Below are positions 51,395 to 58,962 of a DNA stretch of 64,000 nucleotides, one piece after another. Under the pieces are notes generated by a model. The model was not told the origin of the DNA, did not search any database, and worked only from the letters and a program-made list of their open reading frames with translations. The stretch is taken from contig NZ_AGAV01000006.1 in the NCBI RefSeq assembly GCF_000224785.1, positions 1 through 64,000 of the forward strand, read 5' to 3'. Numbering within the stretch: the stretch's first letter is position 1; each line of letters begins with the position of its first letter. This DNA comes from Lentibacillus jeotgali (GTDB lineage: Bacteria; Bacillota; Bacilli; Bacillales; Amphibacillaceae). Made by a program: the position numbers and the translations under genes.

Positions 51395-52465
51395 ATGTCA
51401 TCTGAGACAATCCCGGTTCGAGATGGAGAGGAACTTAATTTAATCAACCTAGAGTCATTTCTTAGGGAAAATATAAAAAACTTACCTACTGATCCATTAA
51501 CTGTTGAACAGTTTAGTGCTGGACGATCTAATTTAACTTATCTATTAAAAATAGGTGATTGGGAAGCTGTATTAAGAAGACCACCCCTAGGACCAGTTCC
51601 TCCTAAAGCCCATGATATGGAAAGGGAGTTCACCATATTAAATGAAATTTCACCATATTTCTCCCCCGCACCTAAACCATATGTGTTTGCAGGAAAAGAG
51701 CAAAATATTATAGAAAGTCCTTTCTTTATTATGGAAAGAAGGCATGGGGTTGTTTTAGACACCGCATTTCCCAAGGATGTTAAGTATACTGAGGAGCTAG
51801 GTAGGGAGATATCTAAAAGAATGGTGGATACGCTAGTAGCATTACATCAAATTGATTATACAAAAACAAAACTAAAAGAAATGACCAGGCCCGAAGGTTT
51901 CGTGGAACGTCAGGTGAATGGTTGGATTCATCGATATGAAAGATCTAAAACAGAAGAATTAGATGGCATTGAACAATTAAAAACTTGGATGCTAAATAAT
52001 ATTCCTGAATCGCAGAACCCTACAATTATACATTATGACTATAAATTGAATAATTTAATGTTTAATGAAGATTTTGACTATATAAATGGTTTATTTGATT
52101 GGGAAATGACCACAGTTGGAGATCCATTGACAGACTTAGGTGTAGCAATGAGTTATTGGAAAGAAGACAATGATTCATCGCTTTTAAAAAAAGGAACAGA
52201 GGATGATCCTGTAACGACATATCCCGGATTCATGACACGTAATGAATTCATGGAGGCGTACGCAAAGAAAAGTGGAAGAGATGTATCAAATATGAACTTT
52301 TATTTAATCTTTTCCTATTTTAAATTAGCAGTCATCTGCCAACAAATTTATTTTAGATGGAAAAAAGGTCAAACAAAAGATGTACGGTTTAAAGATTTAA
52401 ATGTATATGTAAATAACTTAATTCAATACTGTGTTGAAAATACATCAAGAAATAATCTAACTTAA
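51395..52465 (+). CDS. APH-fold acyl-CoA kinase (ACAD10/11 kinase-domain / LvaA-like)
   Basis: A 356-residue phosphotransferase of the APH superfamily. The nucleotide-binding lobe contains FSAGRSNLTYLLKIGDWEAVLRRPP (about residues 41-65) followed by KAHDMEREF, both typical of the kinase domain of ACAD10/11. The catalytic loop is IIHYDYKLNNLMF (about 213-225; HYD in place of HGD) and the metal loop is FDWEMTTVGDPLTDLG (about 235-250). In the levulinate pathway and in ACAD10/11 this kinase phosphorylates the 4-hydroxyl of a 4-hydroxyacyl-CoA. The ACAD11-like dehydrogenase at 47582 is the expected partner. True aminoglycoside resistance is unlikely. ATG 51395 follows GGAGGAGG. Confidence 0.88.
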   Translation: MSSETIPVRDGEELNLINLESFLRENIKNLPTDPLTVEQFSAGRSNLTYLLKIGDWEAVLRRPPLGPVPPKAHDMEREFTILNEISPYFSPAPKPYVFAGKEQNIIESPFFIMERRHGVVLDTAFPKDVKYTEELGREISKRMVDTLVALHQIDYTKTKLKEMTRPEGFVERQVNGWIHRYERSKTEELDGIEQLKTWMLNNIPESQNPTIIHYDYKLNNLMFNEDFDYINGLFDWEMTTVGDPLTDLGVAMSYWKEDNDSSLLKKGTEDDPVTTYPGFMTRNEFMEAYAKKSGRDVSNMNFYLIFSYFKLAVICQQIYFRWKKGQTKDVRFKDLNVYVNNLIQYCVENTSRNNLT

Positions 52466-52543
52466 TAACCATTCATTATTTGAATCATAAGCGAATGGAT
52501 GTTGTATGGCTTGTAGTTAATTTAATATAAAGGAGAATTTTAC

Positions 52544-53332
52544 ATGCAAAACAATGAATCCGATCATCTAATAGTGGAAATTCAAGATGGAATTATGCAA
52601 ATAAAGCTTAATCGACCTCAAAGTCTAAATGCTTTTAGTTCTGAAATGATTTCTGGATTAAAGAAAGCATTAAGTAAAGCAAAAACTGATATGAATATAC
52701 GTGTTGTTACTATTGCAGGTTCTGGTAGAGCTTTTAGTGCTGGTGGTGATGTAAAGGGGATGGGGAGAAGAACTCCTTTGGGCACATATGAGCATCTTGG
52801 CAATTTAAATGAATTAATTATTTTAATGAAGGAATTAGAAAAACCAATTGTTGCTGCTGTACACGGTTACGCTGCAGGAGCAGGTTTTAATCTTGCCTTG
52901 GCTTGCGACATGATTCTAGCTGCTGATGGCAGTAAGTTTGTTTTAAGTTTCTCAAAGGTAGGTTTAATTTCAGATGGTGGGGGATTATATTTTCTCCCAA
53001 GATTGATTGGTACTTATCGTGCCAAGGAATTGTTATTTAATGCCGAGCCCATCAGTGTTGAAGAAGCATATTCATTAGGCATCGTTAATCATATTTATCC
53101 TTTTGAAGATTTCGAGCAGAAAGTTATGGAATATTCCGCTAAACTAGCCGCTGGACCATCAACTGCTTTTGGATTCATTAAGAAGATTGCTGATCAATCT
53201 CTACAATCAAGTTTAGCAGAGGTACTTGAACAAGAGCGTATCTCACAAGCAACGGTTGCCACAACTGAAGATCATGCTGAAGGCATCTTAGCATTTAAAG
53301 AGAAAAGGAGTTCTAATTTTGTTGGAAAATAA
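52544..53332 (+). CDS. Enoyl-CoA hydratase/isomerase (crotonase)
   Basis: A 262-residue crotonase-fold protein: FSAGGDVKGMG (oxyanion segment about residues 65-75), GAGFNLALACDMI, and the C-terminal LEQERISQATVATTEDHAEGI. The first catalytic Glu position is changed: the segment KVGLISDGGG replaces the common E-x-x-x-G-x-x-P-x-x-G, as in PaaG-like isomerases. So it may be an enoyl-CoA isomerase or hydratase of another specificity. ATG 52544 follows AAAGGAG. Confidence 0.85.
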   Translation: MQNNESDHLIVEIQDGIMQIKLNRPQSLNAFSSEMISGLKKALSKAKTDMNIRVVTIAGSGRAFSAGGDVKGMGRRTPLGTYEHLGNLNELIILMKELEKPIVAAVHGYAAGAGFNLALACDMILAADGSKFVLSFSKVGLISDGGGLYFLPRLIGTYRAKELLFNAEPISVEEAYSLGIVNHIYPFEDFEQKVMEYSAKLAAGPSTAFGFIKKIADQSLQSSLAEVLEQERISQATVATTEDHAEGILAFKEKRSSNFVGK

Positions 53333-53375
53333 TTTAATTATTACAATAAATTAATTATCAGAGAGGATGGTCAAA

Positions 53376-54344
53376 ATGAAAAAAATATTTATATTTCCTT
53401 TGTTGGTAGTTATAGTATTATCAATTTTAGTTGCGTGTAGTGAAACTTCAGGTAGTAGTGGTGCTAGTGATTACCCTGAAAGACCAGTTACATTGATGAT
53501 ACCTTATGGAGCAGGTGGGACAACAGACATTTTCTTTAGAGAATTTGCAAAAATCGCTGAAGAACATTTGGGACAAAAAATAGTTATTCAAAATGAAACT
53601 GGCGGCGGGGGTGCATCAATGTATTCTACTATTGCTAACGCTGATTCGGATGGATATACAATGGCTGGTGGTATGGGTACCCAGCTTTACTCGGTGAACC
53701 CACACCTTAATTTACTGGATTATGATGGAGATGACTTTACTTTAGTTACACCTGTAATGCAATATCAATATGTATTTGTTGCGCCTAAAGACGCACCCTA
53801 TCAAACGTTTGAGGAGTTAATTGAGTATTCAAAGGAAAATACATTATCCTTTGCTGCTTCCAGTACTACAAATAATCTTTTTGCAGAGTTGGTTAATCAA
53901 GCGGAAAACTTTGACTTGAAATGGGATATTCTTAGTTATAGTAGTGATTCTGAATCTATTTCTGCAGTTTTAGGTGGTCATGTGGATTTTACGCTAGTTT
54001 CACCTGTAGCAGCACTTGGTGCTGAGCAAGCTGGGGATTTAAACTTTTTAGCCGTTTCCCCTGAAAAATTCGAATCCTACCCTGACGTCCCCACTATAGA
54101 CGAGCTGGGTTATGAATTTGATATTACAGCAATGATAAGCATAGGGGGACCTAAAGATTTACCAGAAGAGGTAATATCTAAATGGGAAGAGGTAGTTAAT
54201 AAAACATTAAAGGACCCGGAATTTAAAGAATTTGCTGCTAAAAACTATTATACTTTGCCTGATATGACCCCGCAGGAAATGGAAGATTTCTTCGACAAAC
54301 AGAGAGAACAGTTTGGAGAGGTAATTGATAGAGTAGTTGAATAA
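53376..54344 (+). CDS. Tripartite tricarboxylate transporter TctC-like solute-binding lipoprotein
   Basis: A 322-residue secreted binding protein. The signal peptide MKKIFIFPLLVVIVLS ends in the lipobox ILVAC (Cys about residue 21). The mature part shows the TctC/Bug-family pattern YPERPVTLMIPYGAGGTTDI (about 33-52), NETGGGGASMYSTIANADSDGYTM and DVPTIDELGYEFD. It delivers the carboxylate substrate to TctA/TctB. ATG 53376 is preferred; the earlier in-frame ATG 53367 overlaps the ribosome binding site AGAGAGG. A strong hairpin follows. Confidence 0.92.
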   Translation: MKKIFIFPLLVVIVLSILVACSETSGSSGASDYPERPVTLMIPYGAGGTTDIFFREFAKIAEEHLGQKIVIQNETGGGGASMYSTIANADSDGYTMAGGMGTQLYSVNPHLNLLDYDGDDFTLVTPVMQYQYVFVAPKDAPYQTFEELIEYSKENTLSFAASSTTNNLFAELVNQAENFDLKWDILSYSSDSESISAVLGGHVDFTLVSPVAALGAEQAGDLNFLAVSPEKFESYPDVPTIDELGYEFDITAMISIGGPKDLPEEVISKWEEVVNKTLKDPEFKEFAAKNYYTLPDMTPQEMEDFFDKQREQFGEVIDRVVE

Positions 54345-54368
54345 AAATATATTTAGGTATTATTAGTA

Positions 54369-54412
54369 ATGTTTAGATGAAAAAGATATATATCAATTTT
54401 TCATCTAAACAT
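54369..54412. terminator. Terminator-like hairpin after the TctC gene
   Basis: Perfect 16-bp arms ATGTTTAGATGAAAAA (54369-54384) and TTTTTCATCTAAACAT (54397-54412) around a 12-base loop. It lies between TctC and the ComB-like gene and probably separates two transcripts, though no T-run follows the stem on the plus strand. Confidence 0.65.
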
Positions 54413-54464
54413 ACCTTCGATAAAATCTAATATTAGGATCAATTTCTGATGGGGGGAAGGACGA

Positions 54465-55190
54465 GTGAAAAGATGTCGTTTATGGTTAACTAAAGAAGAG
54501 ATTGAGCCTGATTTATTATCAGGCGCAACTGTAGTTGTAATTGATGTTCTTTTGGCAACTACTACGCTTCTGACAATAATGGAGCGTGGTGCAAGGAGAG
54601 TCTTTCCAGTTGAAAATATGGAAGAAGCAAAAAAACTGGGTGAGGAATTGGGGAATTCTTCTATTACTGGTGGGGAACAAGGGGGATTTAGAATAGACGG
54701 ATTTAAAAGTGGACATCTACCACAAGACTATCCTTCAGAATATGTAAATAATAAGGATGTTATTTTCCTAACCACTAATGGTACACGAGCAATTTGTCAG
54801 GCTAAAAATGCTAAAAAATTATTGATAGCTAATATAAGGAACGTCCCTACTATAGCAGAATACTTAAACACTTTAAAAAAGGAAGATGTGTATATTATAT
54901 GTGCAGGGTCGGGAGGGCATTTTTCACTTGAAGATTTCTTGTGTGCAAGCATAATTATATCGCGGCTCAATCTAAACAACGTTAAGTACAATGATGCTGT
55001 ACAGATAGCTTTAGAACAACAATTCGAAAAGAGAAATCGGATTAAACATATTTTAGAGAATAGTAAGGTAGGTCGTTCTAGTATAAAAAAAGGGATGCAA
55101 GATTTAATTAATTTTACAGGAAATGTTGGTGCATCAGACTTAATCGTTTCCGTTAATGAGGGAGAGTTAAAGATATTAGAAAAATTATAA
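54465..55190 (+). CDS. 2-phosphosulfolactate phosphatase family protein (ComB/YitC-like)
   Basis: A 241-residue protein of the ComB family. ATVVVIDVLLATTTLLTIMERGA (about residues 21-43), TGGEQGGFRIDGFKSGHLP (about 67-85) and FLTTNGTRAICQA (about 106-118) are family hallmarks with acidic residues for Mg2+. ComB removes phosphate from 2-phosphosulfolactate, giving sulfolactate (coenzyme M precursor in archaea, spore component in Bacillus). No sulfolactate synthase (ComA/YitD) is adjacent. Its place between an acid transporter and a CoA ligase suggests it may dephosphorylate another phosphorylated acid of this pathway (inference). GTG 54465 follows GGGGGAAGG. Confidence 0.85.
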   Translation: MKRCRLWLTKEEIEPDLLSGATVVVIDVLLATTTLLTIMERGARRVFPVENMEEAKKLGEELGNSSITGGEQGGFRIDGFKSGHLPQDYPSEYVNNKDVIFLTTNGTRAICQAKNAKKLLIANIRNVPTIAEYLNTLKKEDVYIICAGSGGHFSLEDFLCASIIISRLNLNNVKYNDAVQIALEQQFEKRNRIKHILENSKVGRSSIKKGMQDLINFTGNVGASDLIVSVNEGELKILEKL

Positions 55191-55214
55191 TTTTATTAGA
55201 AAGGGGAGTTATGC

Positions 55215-56897
55215 ATGTTGACTCGTCACTTTAAACATTGGCCTTTGAGATTATCCAAAGAATTAATTACACCCGAGACTACATTGTATAACAATCTAGA
55301 GATCAGTTCAAAGCGATATCCTGATCATGTAGCTATAAATTACTATGGTCAAGATATAACATACCAACAACTAATTACAGAAGTTGATGCAATGGCCGGT
55401 TTCCTTCAGCATGAATTAGGAGTCTCGAAAGGGGAAAAAGTACTATTATATATGCAAAATTCTCCTCAATATATTATAGGATATTATGCTATTTTAAGGG
55501 CAGATGCAATAGTAGTCCCTTTAAATCCTATGTTAAAAACAATGGAGCTAGAATTTTATATTAAAGACTGTAAGATAAAAAATGCCGTCGTTAGTCAGGA
55601 GTTATGTGGAAATGTTGAGTCACTACTTGAGAAAGGGTTATTAGAAAATATTATCACAGCAGCATATTCTGATTACTTGCCAGTTGAATTTCTAGAAGAA
55701 CTTCCTAAACAAGTTATCCACGACAGAAAAGACTCTAATAGGCCAAATAATTATTTGTGGGTTGATTGTATTGGAGCTAATTACAATCCAAAAAAACTAT
55801 CTTCGGGTCCAGACGATCTTGCTGTAATCCCTTATACATCTGGTACTACTGGGTACCCAAAAGGATGTATGCATACAAATAGAACTGTCCAAGCAAATAC
55901 GGTGGGTGGAGCTTCCTGGGCAAGAACAACTTCTAACAACGTGCACTTGGCAACTCTCCCTTTCTTTCACGTAACTGGAATGGTACATAGTATGCATGTA
56001 CCAATATATGCTGGAAGTACAATAGTCGTTATGACGCGTTGGAATAGGGAAACAGCTTTAGAGTTAATCAACCGAAATAAGTGTACCAATTGGGTTGCAA
56101 TAAGTACGATGGTGATAGATTTTATAGCAAATCCCAACCTTGTAGCAAAGAAAATTTCGTCTTTAACGACTATATCGGGAGGTGGTGCAGCGCTTCCTGA
56201 AGCAGTAGGTAAGAGGCTTTATGAAATGACAGGGTTAAAATTTACTGAGGGTTATGGCTTAACTGAAACAATGTCTCAGACACATTCAAATCCAGTTGAA
56301 CGCCCTAAGATGCAGTGCCTGGGTATTCCAAGTTTTGGAGTGGATGCAAGAATCATTAATCCCAATACAAACAAAGAAATTGGTATAGGGGAAGTTGGGG
56401 AAATTATTGTCAGTGGACCGCAGATTATGATTGGTTACCACAATCGTGAAGATGAAAATGAGAAAGTGTTCCTTAATATAGAAGGTAAACGTTTTTTAAG
56501 AACAGGGGATATTGGACGATATGATGAAGATGGATATTTTTTCATGGTTGATCGTATCAAACGAATGATTAATTCATCAGGATATAAAGTTTGGCCAAGT
56601 GAGATAGAGTCCTATCTTTATAAGCATCCAGCAGTTCATCAATCCTGCGTAATCGGCGTTCCTGACTCAAGAAAAGGTGAAACGGTTAAAGCATTTATTA
56701 TTTTAAAAGAAGAATTCAAAGAACAAATAAACGAAGAGGAAATAATCGAATGGTCGAAAAAGCATATGGCAGCTTATAAATATCCACGTTTTGTTGAATT
56801 TAGATCCACGCTGCCAACAACTAGTAGCGGAAAGATACTTTGGCATAAATTACAGGAGGAAGAATTGAAAAAGTCAACAGGCAGTTCTAGGTTATAA
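55215..56897 (+). CDS. Acyl-CoA ligase (AMP-forming)
   Basis: A 560-residue adenylate-forming enzyme. Motifs: IPYTSGTTGYPKGCMHTN (about 204-221), GYGLTETMSQTHSNP (about 350), RFLRTGDIGRYDEDGYF, DRIKRMINSSGYKVWPSEIE and the catalytic Lys in TTSSGKILWHKLQ near the end. It is more distant from the two ligases at 33.6 and 39.4 kb and has a longer linker between residues 150 and 195. It would activate the acid imported by the Tct system, equivalent to LvaE in the levulinate pathway (inference). ATG 55215, ribosome binding site AAAGGGGAG. Confidence 0.9.
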   Translation: MLTRHFKHWPLRLSKELITPETTLYNNLEISSKRYPDHVAINYYGQDITYQQLITEVDAMAGFLQHELGVSKGEKVLLYMQNSPQYIIGYYAILRADAIVVPLNPMLKTMELEFYIKDCKIKNAVVSQELCGNVESLLEKGLLENIITAAYSDYLPVEFLEELPKQVIHDRKDSNRPNNYLWVDCIGANYNPKKLSSGPDDLAVIPYTSGTTGYPKGCMHTNRTVQANTVGGASWARTTSNNVHLATLPFFHVTGMVHSMHVPIYAGSTIVVMTRWNRETALELINRNKCTNWVAISTMVIDFIANPNLVAKKISSLTTISGGGAALPEAVGKRLYEMTGLKFTEGYGLTETMSQTHSNPVERPKMQCLGIPSFGVDARIINPNTNKEIGIGEVGEIIVSGPQIMIGYHNREDENEKVFLNIEGKRFLRTGDIGRYDEDGYFFMVDRIKRMINSSGYKVWPSEIESYLYKHPAVHQSCVIGVPDSRKGETVKAFIILKEEFKEQINEEEIIEWSKKHMAAYKYPRFVEFRSTLPTTSSGKILWHKLQEEELKKSTGSSRL

Positions 56898-56939
56898 TAA
56901 CTGTAAACTTATTAGTAATTTTTTAGGGAGAGGAATTTT

Positions 56940-57920
56940 ATGCGGAGTTGGAAAATAACACGTTTAGGTGATCCTAAAGATGCTCTAGAATTAAAAGAAT
57001 GTCCCCGCCCAAAGGTGGAATCGGATAAAGTCTTGTTAGAGGTAGATGCATGTTCATTAAACTTTTTTGACATCTTACTTTGTCAGGGGAAATATCAAGA
57101 AAAACCACCTATTCCATTTACACCGGGTTCGGAAGTCTCGGGTGTTATTCGGGATGTTGGGGATGGTTGTCAGCTAAAGATAGGTCAACGGGTTATTGCA
57201 ACACCTGGTAAACCTGAAGGCGGTTTATCGGAATGGATAAGTGTACCTGAGGAATCTGTTTATGTCATATCAGATTCTGTAACTGCGGGTGAAGCGGCAG
57301 GAATGTTTATAACTTATCAAACTTCATATTATGCTTTATATTATCGTGCATCACTTCAAAAAGGAGAAGTTCTATTAGTCCATGCAGGAGCAGGTGGAGT
57401 AGGTTCAGCGGCAATTCAATTAGGTAAATCAAGGGGAGCAAAGGTGATAGCAACTGCTGGAGGATCTGACAAAGTTCAAATATGTAAAAACATGGGTGCC
57501 GATATTGCAATAGATTATAGATCAGACGACTTTGTTGATATTGTTAAGAAGGAAACCGATGGAAGAGGTGCTGACGTAATCTATGACCCCGTTGGTGCTG
57601 ATGTATTTGATCTGTCTCGGAAATGTATTGCTTTTGATGGGCGGCTGCTAGTTATTGGATTTGCTGGGGGACGTATTCCAGAAGCTCCGGTTAATCATGC
57701 ACTAATAAAGAACTATTCTATTGTTGGTGTTCATTGGGGGCTTTACCGCAAGTTCTATCCAGAAAAAATTAAGGAAATTCATAATAACCTAATACAACTA
57801 TATGAAGATGGTGCTATTCGTCCATTGATTTATCACAACTATGATTTTACAGAAGTGCCAAATGCACTAGAAGTACTAACGGATCGTAAAACTTATGGAA
57901 AGTTGATTGTAAAGCCGTAA
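56940..57920 (+). CDS. NADPH:quinone reductase-like zinc-independent MDR oxidoreductase
   Basis: A 326-residue medium-chain dehydrogenase/reductase. N-terminal GroES-like part (CSLNFFDILLCQGKY, PFTPGSEVSGVI), then the Rossmann part HAGAGGVGSAAIQLGKSRGAKVIATA (about residues 142-167) and GRGADVIYDPVGADVF (about 206-221). Structural and catalytic zinc Cys residues are lacking, as in quinone reductases. Such members also reduce enoyl-CoA or acryloyl-CoA. The gene lies 42 bases after the ligase. ATG 56940 follows AGGGAGAGG. Confidence 0.88.
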   Translation: MRSWKITRLGDPKDALELKECPRPKVESDKVLLEVDACSLNFFDILLCQGKYQEKPPIPFTPGSEVSGVIRDVGDGCQLKIGQRVIATPGKPEGGLSEWISVPEESVYVISDSVTAGEAAGMFITYQTSYYALYYRASLQKGEVLLVHAGAGGVGSAAIQLGKSRGAKVIATAGGSDKVQICKNMGADIAIDYRSDDFVDIVKKETDGRGADVIYDPVGADVFDLSRKCIAFDGRLLVIGFAGGRIPEAPVNHALIKNYSIVGVHWGLYRKFYPEKIKEIHNNLIQLYEDGAIRPLIYHNYDFTEVPNALEVLTDRKTYGKLIVKP

Positions 57921-58093
57921 GCATTTTTTAATAATAAGGGGCATTGGGTGTTAAAGAAGGTACGTAGCTTTGGTAGACTTCTGAGAGAAACATTAGAGAG
58001 TAAAATGAAATAAATTTTCTCTACCATTTAAATATGTTTGTGAGGGTACGGAAATGATTTAGAACTTTAACTTTTATGGAAGAGGGTGATTGT

Positions 58094-58840
58094 ATGCTTT
58101 TAGATGGCAAGGTAGCAATAGTAACTGGGGCTGGTGGAGATATTGGTAGAACGACTGCTTTAAGATTTGCCAAAGAAGGTGCACGTATCATGGTAACAGA
58201 TATTAATGAAAAAGCAGGTCTGAAAACAGTAAAAATGATAAAAGATCAAGGTGGTGAGGCTGAATTACAAGTAACGGATATGACCGATTCTCAAGACGTT
58301 GAGAATTTGGTTAATAATACAATTGAAACATTTAAGAAAGTCAATATTCTATTTAATAACGCAGGTGTGGGAAGTGGAGGAGAAAGGAAATTGCCGGATG
58401 TATCGCTTGAGCAATGGGAAGAGGTTATTGATACGAACATGACAGGTGTATTTCTAGGGATGAAATATACTATCCCAAAAATGGAATCTGGAAGTTCTAT
58501 TATTAATGCAGCGAGCATTGCTGGTATTAAAGGGCAGAAATTAACATCAGCTTATTCAGCTTCAAAAAGTAGTGTGATAGCGATTACAAAATCAGTTGCA
58601 AAAGAATTTGGAAGGAAAAATATTCGTGTAAATGCTATTGCACCAGGGATTATCGATACTAGTATGGTATTGCATTGGAAGGAAACTGAAAAGTGGCCGA
58701 TTTTATCAACCACAAATGCACTAAAACGAATTGGAAAACCTGAAGAAGTGGCTAATGCTGTATTATTCTTGGCCTCTGATGAAGCTTCATATATAACTGG
58801 TGAAACTCTTGTTATTGATGGCGGAACATTGAATCTTTAA
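58094..58840 (+). CDS. Short-chain dehydrogenase/reductase (SDR, classical)
   Basis: A 248-residue SDR: VTGAGGDIGRTTALRFAKEG cofactor loop, NNAGVGSGGE, Ser in NAASIAG and YSASK (about residues 149-153), and IAPGIIDTSM. Its ITDINEKAG-type region after beta-2 (VTDINEKAG) carries an Asp, suggesting NAD rather than NADP preference. I place the start at ATG 58094, behind GAAGAGGGTG, instead of ATG 58076 upstream. It may provide the 4- or 3-hydroxyacyl-CoA dehydrogenase function of the Tct/ACAD11 gene set, replacing the decayed SDR at 48.8 kb (inference). Confidence 0.88.
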   Translation: MLLDGKVAIVTGAGGDIGRTTALRFAKEGARIMVTDINEKAGLKTVKMIKDQGGEAELQVTDMTDSQDVENLVNNTIETFKKVNILFNNAGVGSGGERKLPDVSLEQWEEVIDTNMTGVFLGMKYTIPKMESGSSIINAASIAGIKGQKLTSAYSASKSSVIAITKSVAKEFGRKNIRVNAIAPGIIDTSMVLHWKETEKWPILSTTNALKRIGKPEEVANAVLFLASDEASYITGETLVIDGGTLNL

Positions 58841-58882
58841 ATATAGGTAAATTGCTTGAAAGAAGAATTTTATATTTAAAGA
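58834..58882. terminator. Terminator-like hairpin overlapping the SDR stop codon
   Basis: Perfect arms TCTTTAAATATA (58834-58845) and TATATTTAAAGA (58871-58882) with a 25-base loop. The first arm includes the SDR stop codon (58838-58840). The stem is AT-rich and without T-run, so only a weak terminator. Confidence 0.4.
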
Positions 58883-58962
58883 ATTTAGAGTGAAATTTAA
58901 ATAGTAGCATTCTCTAAAATTTAACAGATTTAGTAGACAAATTTCCCACGCAAATCTGGTTC

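Noticed and set aside
51395-52465. Aminoglycoside resistance gene
   Set aside because: The APH fold is shared, but the substrate-side motifs and the neighbouring ACAD11-like gene match the ACAD10/11 kinase group, not antibiotic kinases.
52471-52485. ATTCATTATTTGAAT upstream of the crotonase gene, similar to the sigma-54 activator dyads
   Set aside because: The inner spacer is one base longer and no acceptable -24/-12 promoter follows; the nearby GG-N10-GC has poor flanking bases.
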